Assembly (NCBI RefSeq): GCF_016587435.1
Contig: NZ_BNJJ01000013.1
Coordinates: 62,001 to 126,000, forward strand
Length of the DNA: 64,000 bases
Reading direction: 5' to 3'
Source of the DNA: Dictyobacter formicarum
GTDB lineage: Bacteria > Chloroflexota > Ktedonobacteria > Ktedonobacterales > Ktedonobacteraceae
The notes below the pieces were generated by a model. That model was not told the origin of the DNA, did not search any database, and saw only the letters and a list, made by a program, of their open reading frames with translations. This document shows positions 8,454 through 16,095 of this stretch, one piece after another (within the stretch, counting starts at the first letter, position 1; every line of letters starts with the position of its first letter). A program made the position numbers and the translations under genes.

Positions 8454-9215
8454 ATGGCAGCAAAAAAAGAGCGCCTGGATGTAGCGTTAGTACGCCTGGG
8501 GTTAGCTCCAAGCCGGGAGCGGGCCCGCGCCATTATTATGGCCGGGCAGGTTTATGTCGGGGAACGGCTGGTGGATAAACCCGGAACCCTGGTGCCACTG
8601 GATGCGTCGTGCCGTGTAGCAGAGGCTTCTCCAGAATTAAAATTTGTGAGCCGTGGCGGTCTTAAACTGGAAAAGGCGCTGGATACCTTCCAGCTGCAAC
8701 CAGCGGGCCGGATTGCGATCGACGTCGGCTCTTCAACCGGTGGCTTCACCGAGTGCCTGCTAGAACGCGGAGCCACCCGTGTCTATGCCGTAGATGTTGG
8801 CCATGGACAGCTAGCCTGGAAATTGCGTAATGACCCTCGTATAGTGGTAATGGAGCGCACCAATATTCGGCATCTCACCAGCTTACCAGAGCCAATGCAA
8901 TGCGCGGTCATCGACGTTTCCTTCATTTCGTTGCGCCTGGTGTTGCCAGCACTGGTCCCATTGTTGGCCCAGGATGCTGATACCTGGATCGTCGCACTGG
9001 TCAAACCCCAGTTCGAAGCTGGCAAGGCAGAGGTTGATCGCGGTGGTGGTGTCATCAAAGATCCCGAAGTTCATCAACGCGTTCTACAGGAACTACGTAG
9101 CTGGATTTCCGAGCAAACACCGTTACAGGTCGCAGGCGAAATCGATTCGCCTATCCTGGGACGAGATGGCAATCGCGAATTTCTCTTCCTGCTACGTTTC
9201 AAAGAGAGTGGATAA
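8454..9215 (+). CDS. tlyA: TlyA family rRNA methyltransferase (hemolysin A-like)
   Basis: 2'-O-methylates cytidines of 16S (and often 23S) rRNA. 253 residues: an S4 RNA-binding domain (residues ~5-65, KERLDVALVRLGL...RARAIIMAGQVYV) followed by an FtsJ-type SAM methyltransferase fold with DVGSSTGGFTE and VDVGHGQLAWKL. The active-site Lys appears in VKPQFE and the catalytic Asp in VIDVSFIS. Length and order match the family. It probably shares a transcript with the ROK kinase upstream, and three long hairpins follow. Confidence 0.93.
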   Translation: MAAKKERLDVALVRLGLAPSRERARAIIMAGQVYVGERLVDKPGTLVPLDASCRVAEASPELKFVSRGGLKLEKALDTFQLQPAGRIAIDVGSSTGGFTECLLERGATRVYAVDVGHGQLAWKLRNDPRIVVMERTNIRHLTSLPEPMQCAVIDVSFISLRLVLPALVPLLAQDADTWIVALVKPQFEAGKAEVDRGGGVIKDPEVHQRVLQELRSWISEQTPLQVAGEIDSPILGRDGNREFLFLLRFKESG

Positions 9216-9275
9216 TTCCCATGAATATGGGAATTATAGCGCTCCTTGCGGACGGGCGCATACGAGCCCGAGCGG

Positions 9276-9346
9276 TTTTATTGTGTATTATGTATTGCAT
9301 GAGTTGTGCTTCGCACAACTCATGCAATACATAATACACAATAAAA
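9276..9346. repeat. Perfect 34-bp-arm hairpin, element D1
   Basis: Arms 9276-9309 and 9313-9346 are perfectly inverse over 34 bp around loop ttc. The arms are A/T-rich outside and GC at the tip; the right arm ends ataaaa. It lies 60 bases after the tlyA stop and after a small GGGCGC-type hairpin (gacgggcgcatacgagcccg). Confidence 0.85.
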
Positions 9347-9373
9347 ATCAGACATCTGTGATGCAAACATGTA

Positions 9374-9430
9374 TTTTTTTATTTGGTGCAAAAAGGGCGC
9401 TGTGCGCACTTTTTGCACCAAATAAAAAAA
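9374..9430. repeat. 22-bp-arm hairpin, element D2
   Basis: Arms 9374-9395 and 9409-9430 (seven T, atttggtgcaaaaag and its inverse) are perfect; the loop contains a nested gcgc-tgt-gcgc. A GGGCGCGGGCGCGCATGCGCCC-like GC hairpin follows directly at 9431-9452. Confidence 0.85.
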
Positions 9431-9491
9431 GGGCGCGGGCGCGCATGCGCCCGTCCGCAAAGAAACAACACATCCTATGACAAAAGAACAC

Positions 9492-9539
9492 ATATTTATC
9501 TCTTGCATGCGGGCTCACCCGCATGCAAGAGATAAATAT
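9492..9539. repeat. 22-bp-arm hairpin, element D3
   Basis: Arms 9492-9513 and 9518-9539 (atatttatctcttgcatgcggg and inverse, 22 bp) are perfect with loop ctca. It ends 57 bases before the response-regulator ATG, close to where that gene's promoter must lie. Confidence 0.85.
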
Positions 9540-9596
9540 ACAAAAACCTTACAAATTTCTGGTATTTTTTTGATCAGTGATAGGTAAAATATAGGT

Positions 9597-10355
9597 ATGA
9601 AAATTCTGGTCATAGAGGATGAAGCCAATATCACACAGGTCATCCGGCTCTACTTAGAACAAGCTGGCTACACAGTCCTGGCTGTCAGCGATGGTATTGC
9701 TGGCATCGAACTTCATGCCCGTGAGCATCCCGACCTGGTCGTGCTGGATTTGATGCTTCCCATCCTGGACGGGATGGAGGTCTGCCGCCGCATTCGTACC
9801 TGGGCCGATACACCCATCTTGATGCTTACGGCACGCCAGGGCGAAGACGATCGCATCGCCGGCTTAGAGGCGGGCGCGGACGATTACCTGGTCAAACCGT
9901 TTAGTCCACGCGAACTGGTAAGCCGGGTTAAAGCTATTTTACGTCGTAGCAACTCTCATCCATCCGGCAATCCAGCAGAAAGTCAGCCGGCGAGAGAAGA
10001 ACAGGCCGTCAGCAGTAGCAATCCCGATGAAGAGCTTCACTTCGGTGGGCTTGTCATCAACCTGCCTTCGCGCCGTGTCACCGCCAACGGCAAACAGGTG
10101 ACCCTGACGGTCAAAGAATTTGATCTGCTAGTAGCACTGGCGTCGGCACCCGACCGTGTCTTTACCCGTGAGTCTCTGCTCAACCAGGTCTGGGGCTATA
10201 GCTATCTCGGCGATGGTCGCACGGTTGATGTGCATATCGGCACCCTGCGCAAAAAACTAGAGGCTGCGCCAGGCATGCCCCATCATATTCAGACCGTCTG
10301 GGGCGTAGGCTATAAGTTTGTGCCAGCCCCCGCCACCTCTTCACAACACGCCTGA
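9597..10355 (+). CDS. OmpR/PhoB-family response regulator
   Basis: Cytosolic transcription factor of a two-component system. 252 residues: receiver domain ~1-120 with acidic pocket E7-D8, phospho-acceptor D51 (VVLDLMLP), T/A and K in LMLTARQ and LVKPFSP; a Ser/Glu/Pro linker (~123-145); winged-helix DNA-binding domain ~148-245 (LTVKEFDLLVAL, GDGRTVDVHIGTLRKKL). No clear Shine-Dalgarno precedes the ATG; instead TAAAAT, a possible -10 element, ends 9 bases ahead of it (9582-9587), so a very short or leaderless leader is possible. The partner kinase begins 24 bases downstream. Confidence 0.93.
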   Translation: MKILVIEDEANITQVIRLYLEQAGYTVLAVSDGIAGIELHAREHPDLVVLDLMLPILDGMEVCRRIRTWADTPILMLTARQGEDDRIAGLEAGADDYLVKPFSPRELVSRVKAILRRSNSHPSGNPAESQPAREEQAVSSSNPDEELHFGGLVINLPSRRVTANGKQVTLTVKEFDLLVALASAPDRVFTRESLLNQVWGYSYLGDGRTVDVHIGTLRKKLEAAPGMPHHIQTVWGVGYKFVPAPATSSQHA

Positions 10356-10379
10356 GTAAGATAATAGGGAGCGTTTAGC

Positions 10380-11912
10380 ATGCGTACCACTACCCCGAAA
10401 AACTCAACCTTTAGTCTGAAATCAAAACTGGTGCTAAGCTACCTCCTTGTGATTCTGGGCACGGTGTTAGTGCTCAGCTTTGCCGTCTCGGTCGCGGTCC
10501 AGAACTACTTTTATAGCCTTCAAGTTGAGCGACTAAATTACAATGCCGCGTTGCTGGCACGCAGTATCATCACGTATTATCGCATGAATGGCTCAGACTG
10601 GAACAATATGCAGCCACCTAATCTGGTACCTAATGACCAGGTGTTCGCCTTGATTGTTGATAACAATGGCAAACATATCGTATGCTCCAACAACAATCCT
10701 GTAGAGCAAAATAACTGTGATAATTCTGATATAGCCCAGGCGTTAAAGACTGTGTTGCAATCGGGCAATGCCAGTTCTGGTAGCATACAATTAACGCTAG
10801 ATAACTACAACGGCCCCGTTATCTATGCCAGCGTACCACTACAATATGGCAATCAAACCATCGGAGCCGTCTTTATTGCGCAGCCACGTATTACCTCGGG
10901 CTACGATGTGTTAAGTCAGATCAACCAGTCAATCATTCTGGCTAGCCTGGGAGTGGCGGCGATCGCGGCCCTCTGTAGCTATCTCTTTGTGCGCCGCTTT
11001 GTACGCCCACTGGAGTTATTAACCACGGCGGCAGAAGATATGAAACATGGTCGTTATACCCGGCGCGTGGCGCAGAATTTTCCACAGGACGAGGTGGGAC
11101 TGCTAGCACAGACGTTTAATGAGATGGCGGATACCATTGAGGCCGATGTCACTGAGCTACGGCGCCAGGATCAGATGCGCCGCGATCTGATCGCGAATAT
11201 CGCCCATGACCTGGCGACACCTTTGACAGCTATCCAGGGATTAAGCGAGGCGCTGGCCGATGATGTAATTTCTGATCCTGAATCTCGCCAGGAGACCGCG
11301 CAGCGCATTGGACGCGAGGTACAGCGTCTGCGCCGCCTGGTGGCCGATGTGCGCCAGATGACGATGCTGGAAGCGGGACAGATCCGCCTGGACCTGGCCC
11401 CGCTAGATCTGAATTCGCTGGTGGATGAAACGGTGGCGGTAATGGCGCCCGAATGCGAGGAACTCGGGATTAAACTCCAAAATGCGATCCCGACCAGTAT
11501 TCCCTATGTCGAGGCTGATAGCGACCGTATTACACAGATACTCTTAAACCTGCTGGATAATGCGCGCCGCCACACCAATGAAGGCGGTCGGATCAGCGTG
11601 GGAGCGGTAGAGAAGGATGGTCAGTTGCGCGTCTCAATCAGCGATACTGGCGTCGGCATTGATAAGGACGACCTGCCACATATCTTTGAGCGCTTCTACC
11701 GTGCCGACCGTTCGCGTGCCGCGAAAACTGGGGGTAGCGGTCTGGGACTGGCTATCGTCAAGGCTATTGTTACGGCCCACAATGGACAGGTGTGGGCGGA
11801 AAGTACGCCAGGCAAGGGCACAACTGTCATTTTTACGCTACCGCTGGCTCAGCAACTACCCCAGCAGGCCAAACAGCTACTGAATAGCATTCCTGCTTCC
11901 CATTATGAGTGA
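10380..11912 (+). CDS. Membrane sensor histidine kinase
   Basis: Cognate kinase of the response regulator just upstream. 510 residues: first membrane helix ~18-40, extracytoplasmic sensor domain ~41-185 with no recognised fold, second helix ~187-206, HAMP domain ~206-258 (VRPLELLTTAAEDM), HisKA with H276 in NIAHDLATPLTAI, then HATPase with N box NLLDNARRH, G1 DTGVGI, F box FERFYRAD and G2 GGSGLGLAI. All catalytic boxes are intact. The layout is of the BaeS/ResE class. Its last 10 bases overlap the convergent Ser/Thr kinase gene. Confidence 0.94.
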   Translation: MRTTTPKNSTFSLKSKLVLSYLLVILGTVLVLSFAVSVAVQNYFYSLQVERLNYNAALLARSIITYYRMNGSDWNNMQPPNLVPNDQVFALIVDNNGKHIVCSNNNPVEQNNCDNSDIAQALKTVLQSGNASSGSIQLTLDNYNGPVIYASVPLQYGNQTIGAVFIAQPRITSGYDVLSQINQSIILASLGVAAIAALCSYLFVRRFVRPLELLTTAAEDMKHGRYTRRVAQNFPQDEVGLLAQTFNEMADTIEADVTELRRQDQMRRDLIANIAHDLATPLTAIQGLSEALADDVISDPESRQETAQRIGREVQRLRRLVADVRQMTMLEAGQIRLDLAPLDLNSLVDETVAVMAPECEELGIKLQNAIPTSIPYVEADSDRITQILLNLLDNARRHTNEGGRISVGAVEKDGQLRVSISDTGVGIDKDDLPHIFERFYRADRSRAAKTGGSGLGLAIVKAIVTAHNGQVWAESTPGKGTTVIFTLPLAQQLPQQAKQLLNSIPASHYE

Positions 11913-12808
11913 TGATGTATTTCCTGCGCCGACTGCAAGGAGCCAAACATTGGCAGGGCCGTATCAAAGTAGGAGTCATCCGCCATGCGCAGAGCATAAG
12001 CGAAGTCCTGTATATGCTTGAAGCGCTGGTATGGATCTTTAGACAATGCTCTAAGAATGACTTTTTCTACCTGATGCGGAATGGTAGGAATAATCTCGTG
12101 GGGCGGCAATGGCTCTCGATATAAATGTTGCTTGCACAGCTGAATAGAGGAACCCGCAAAGGGGGGGCGGCCGCATAGCCAGGTATAAACCAGTATTGCC
12201 AGAGCATATTGATCACTCATCTTCAAGGGATAGCCCTCGATCTGCTCAGGCGCAGCATAGAGCGCTGTCCCGATCGATTCTTGTATGGCATGCAGATTCC
12301 AGGGCTGCACAGCCACAGCGATCCCAAAATCGCTCAGCCAGACTTCATAGCCGCGACTGAGCAGGATATTCTGCGGCTTGATATCCCGATGAATGATATT
12401 GTGATTGTGAACATATTGCAAGGCGCTGGCAATGCTGACCACAAAGGGAATGATCGTCGATACTGGCTGGGGCACATCAGGCTCAAAGTAATCCTGCAGC
12501 GTGCCGTTGGTGGCATAATCCATCACCATGAATGGAGATTTCCCCTTGATGCCAAAATCCAGCACACGCACGATATTGGGGTGACACAGACTGGCATGCA
12601 ACCGGGCCTCAGCGCAAAATTTAGTGATTTGCTCATCGCTGGCCACCCAGTTATTCAAAACCTTCACCACTACTTTATTGCCCAGATGGATATGCTCTCC
12701 AAGATAAATGGTTGAGGCCGCGCCGCGTCTCAAAACACGAAACAAGCGATAGTTCCCAAACACAAATCCATCAGTACGCTTTTCTAAAAAATCATTTGGC
12801 ATAGACAT
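11903..12808 (-). CDS. Soluble Ser/Thr protein kinase (PknB-like catalytic domain only)
   Basis: 301 residues comprising little more than a Hanks-type kinase domain: glycine-loop region YRLFRVLRRGAASTIYLGEH (the loop is degenerate, GxA rather than GxG), VVKVL lysine, catalytic HRDIKPQN, metal-binding SDFGIA, and APEQ. No membrane helix, PASTA, TPR or zinc ribbon, unlike the 689-residue kinase at 51-53 kb. The gene points against the two-component operon and overlaps the sensor kinase 3' end by 10 bases. Substrates unknown. Confidence 0.9.
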   Translation of the reverse strand: MSMPNDFLEKRTDGFVFGNYRLFRVLRRGAASTIYLGEHIHLGNKVVVKVLNNWVASDEQITKFCAEARLHASLCHPNIVRVLDFGIKGKSPFMVMDYATNGTLQDYFEPDVPQPVSTIIPFVVSIASALQYVHNHNIIHRDIKPQNILLSRGYEVWLSDFGIAVAVQPWNLHAIQESIGTALYAAPEQIEGYPLKMSDQYALAILVYTWLCGRPPFAGSSIQLCKQHLYREPLPPHEIIPTIPHQVEKVILRALSKDPYQRFKHIQDFAYALRMADDSYFDTALPMFGSLQSAQEIHHHS

Positions 12809-13320
12809 ACAGTATTTGTCCTTGTCCAGCGATCACATGTCATCAATAATGCTCTCTTTGAGTGCATACAATACCCTGCTCAAAAAAAAGGTTCTGGTGA
12901 GGTGCAGAAAAATGTGTGCGACATATTTTCCTGCACCTCACCACGACCCAATAACCAGCCAAAACCAGAGATCTTATCTCTGATTCCTCTGAGTGTACGT
13001 TTTCTCTGCTGGAATGTCATCAACCAGAAGGAGGATTCATCCGTCCAGATGGAATGTGTCTGACTATCGCCCAAATGGAGGAAACAGGCCACGTTTTCAA
13101 CACTCGCTAACCTGACATACAACAACATGTTATACTATGTTAAGCAAATAAGCAGTATTTTAATAATGCAATCCTCGTGTGGTTAGAATAGATAGGATGT
13201 TGGCTGTTTAGTGTTCTATGCTTCGTAGCTCGCCGATAATAAAGAAGGTGGGAGAGCACATTGTCGATAAGAAAATCGAGATACACATTCCTGACCGAGC
13301 ACGTAAAAAAGGAGTCTCCG
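12809..13320. other. Divergent intergenic region with an imperfect hairpin
   Basis: About 500 bases between the Ser/Thr kinase and the first MalT-like regulator. An inverted repeat ggtgaggtgcag / ctgcacctcacc (12896-12907 and 12931-12942) with a partly pairing A/T-rich interior lies near the kinase side. TATACT near 13130 could be a -10 element for the regulator, without a convincing -35. Nothing coding was seen. Confidence 0.45.
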
Positions 13321-16095
13321 ATGGAACGAGGAAGTCAAGACCCGCAAATCATTACAACTAAGCTAACAATTCCACCTTACTACCTAAAAAAAATAATTCC
13401 CCGTAACCATGTTTATATGACGATGGATGCTGGTTTGCAACGCCCATTGCTGCTAGTGACGGCTCCGGCAGGATTTGGCAAGACAACCGTGGTCAGTGAG
13501 TGGATTCGGCAGCACCAGTTGCCAGCCGCCTGGGTCTCCCTGGATCCTTCGGATAACGATATTGTGCGCTTCTGGCGCTATATTCTAACCGCCTTAAGTC
13601 GTTTTCTGCCCGACCTCACTGATTTGATTGTTGCCTGGCAAAATGAGCAGGATGAGCTCAGTATCGAAAATATATTGACCCGCTTCATTAATAGTGCGAT
13701 TATGCTTCCAGAGGATATCTTGTTGGTGTTAGATGACTACCATACCATCTGTACGCCAGCAATTCATCAGAGCTTTACGTTTCTGCTGGAACATCTCCCA
13801 CCACGCCTGCATATTATTCTGATTACCCGGCGCGATCCTCCTCTGCCGCTGGCGCGCCTGCGCGTGCAAGGAAAATTGACTGAGATCCGGACACAGGATC
13901 TCCGCTTCACCAATGAGGAGACCAGTATATTTCTAACTCAGGCAATGAATCTCAATCTGAGTCCTGACGATGCCATTGCGCTACGCAAGCATACGGAGGG
14001 TTGGATCGCAGGTTTACAACTGGCTGCTCTTTCGCTGCAGGGACGCTCCAGTTACGACTCGATTGCACAGTTTCTCAAAACATTCTCAGGTATCAATCGT
14101 AATATCTTGCACTATCTGACCGATGAAGTCCTGCAGCAATTGCCGGAGCATATACAAACATTTCTGCTCCAGACGTCGATTCTAGAGCGCCTGAATGCTT
14201 CCCTGTGCGATGCAGTGACTGGTAACGCAGATGGAGAGATGATGCTGGAATGGCTGGAGCAAAATAACCTCTTTTTAAATGCACTGGATAATCAACAGTG
14301 CTGGTATCGCTACGATCAACTTTTTCTGGAGCTTTTGCAGCATCGCTTGAAACAAAAATATCCAGAACTGCTGCCGGAATTACATCATCGAGCGGCCACC
14401 TGGTATGCGCAACGGGGAATGGATATCGATGTGATCAAACATGCTATTCTGGCGGAAGACCTCGAGCAGGCAGTACAGTTGATTGAGCATCACGCCTGTC
14501 ACTTTATTCAGCGTGGAGAGGAATCGTTGGTAAGGAAGTGGCTGTCCAGCCTGCCAGAACAGCTCGTAGCGTCCCATCCTATGCTCTCCCTCTTACAGGC
14601 TTATACGGCTTTCTTACAGGCTCAAATGGACGTCTATGAACAGGCCCTGACACGGGCTACACAATTGTGGCAGGAGGATAAGCAGCATCGCTATATGCTT
14701 AGCCGTGTCTACGATTTGCGGGCCCGCGTGGCCCTCTACTGTGGCGATGGTCCCCAGACTATAGACTATGCCAGGCAGGCGCTGGATTTCATTGACGAGG
14801 AACATTCCTCACCTTTCTATTGTAGTACCATGCTGCACCTGGGCGCGGGCCATCTCTTGCAGGGCAAACTGGTGCAGGCGACCCACTATTTGACAGAGAG
14901 TTACCGGCTGGGCCAAAAATATGGCTATACAACTGTGGCGCTGGCGGCGGCCGTCTATCATGGTTTGCTGCAAAAAATTCAGGGAAACTTGCGTACTGCC
15001 ATCCAAACCTTTCAGCAGATCTGTGGCGAAGCACAGGCAATAGTAACCTGGCCAGTGATCGCCGCCCATGTCTATCTGGCGGATATCTATCGCGAATGGA
15101 ATGATATCTCAAACGCCCAGGAACATATGCAGCAGGCACAATTATTGAGCCTGCAAACCTCAAATGAGGGACATATAGCTGCGGAACGCTATCTGGTAAT
15201 GGCGCGCCTGGCATGGTTACAAGAGGAGCGTGAGCAGGCTATGACCTTCCTGGTGCAGGCTGAACATAGCTCGCAACGCTTTGGATCCAACCCGACCTTT
15301 CTGGCCCGCGTGGCCGAGCTACGCATGCATTTCTCACTGGCACAGAGAGATCTCAATGCCGCCCAGCAGTGGCAGACGCAGTATGCACCGCCGCTGACAG
15401 ATGAGATGTTCCTCTATGAGCGCGAGAACTGGTTAATGGCACAGGCGCGCCTGTTGATTGCGCAGGAGCAGGGTGGACAGGCAATCCAACTATTAGAACC
15501 AGCTTACCAGCAGGCACATAATCAGGGCCGGAGCCAGAGTGAATTAGCGCTGCTGCTGCTGCTGACGCTGGCTTATCACATCGAGGGCAATACACAATAT
15601 ACGCTGCAGAAGCTTGAACAGGCACTGCTTCTGGGTGAAGCGGGCGGATACATGCGCAGCTTTGTGGATGAAGGAGCGGTCATGATCGCACTACTGACAG
15701 AGCTCTATAGTCGCTATCAGCGCCATGCTGCGGCCGAGACAACCCATAGTTCACCGGGCTATATCTATACGTTGCTCTCATCGGTTAGTACCGAGACCCA
15801 ACCTCCACGCTGGCTGATCTCGCAGGAAAATGATGATGAGATGATCGATAAGCTAAGCGAACGCGAATATATGGTGCTGGGCCTGATCGCCGAAGGGCTC
15901 TCTAATCAGGAGATCGCCCAGAAGCTGGTAGTCACCGTCAGTACCATTAAAACGCACCTGAATAACATTTATGCCAAGCTCCATGTGCACACTCGGCTGC
16001 AGGCCGTCACGCGCGCTTACGACCTGGGTGTCCTGCGCCGCAGCGAAGTAGATACTGAGCCACTGATCCCTCCGCGCTCCGCGGAACGATTGTAA
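13321..16095 (+). CDS. MalT-like LuxR-family ATP-dependent transcriptional regulator (LAL)
   Basis: 924 residues when started at ATG 13321, which has an aaaggag site; an upstream TTG at 13261 would add 20. N-terminal STAND/AAA-type ATPase with Walker A APAGFGKTT (~residue 50) and Walker B LLVLDDYH; a long central helical TPR-like region rich in Gln/Leu (~350-830); C-terminal LuxR HTH (LSEREYMVLGLIAEGLSNQ...STIKTHLNNIYAKL). Such regulators bind a small ligand through the central domain and activate promoters when ATP-bound. A paralogue lies in the opposite direction with its stop codon on the very next base. The maltodextrin module is 10 kb away, so a MalT role is possible but not shown. Confidence 0.92.
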   Translation: MERGSQDPQIITTKLTIPPYYLKKIIPRNHVYMTMDAGLQRPLLLVTAPAGFGKTTVVSEWIRQHQLPAAWVSLDPSDNDIVRFWRYILTALSRFLPDLTDLIVAWQNEQDELSIENILTRFINSAIMLPEDILLVLDDYHTICTPAIHQSFTFLLEHLPPRLHIILITRRDPPLPLARLRVQGKLTEIRTQDLRFTNEETSIFLTQAMNLNLSPDDAIALRKHTEGWIAGLQLAALSLQGRSSYDSIAQFLKTFSGINRNILHYLTDEVLQQLPEHIQTFLLQTSILERLNASLCDAVTGNADGEMMLEWLEQNNLFLNALDNQQCWYRYDQLFLELLQHRLKQKYPELLPELHHRAATWYAQRGMDIDVIKHAILAEDLEQAVQLIEHHACHFIQRGEESLVRKWLSSLPEQLVASHPMLSLLQAYTAFLQAQMDVYEQALTRATQLWQEDKQHRYMLSRVYDLRARVALYCGDGPQTIDYARQALDFIDEEHSSPFYCSTMLHLGAGHLLQGKLVQATHYLTESYRLGQKYGYTTVALAAAVYHGLLQKIQGNLRTAIQTFQQICGEAQAIVTWPVIAAHVYLADIYREWNDISNAQEHMQQAQLLSLQTSNEGHIAAERYLVMARLAWLQEEREQAMTFLVQAEHSSQRFGSNPTFLARVAELRMHFSLAQRDLNAAQQWQTQYAPPLTDEMFLYERENWLMAQARLLIAQEQGGQAIQLLEPAYQQAHNQGRSQSELALLLLLTLAYHIEGNTQYTLQKLEQALLLGEAGGYMRSFVDEGAVMIALLTELYSRYQRHAAAETTHSSPGYIYTLLSSVSTETQPPRWLISQENDDEMIDKLSEREYMVLGLIAEGLSNQEIAQKLVVTVSTIKTHLNNIYAKLHVHTRLQAVTRAYDLGVLRRSEVDTEPLIPPRSAERL

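Noticed and set aside
9320..9508. Short coding frames between tlyA and the response regulator
   Set aside because: They lie entirely in the hairpin arms and have no ribosome sites.
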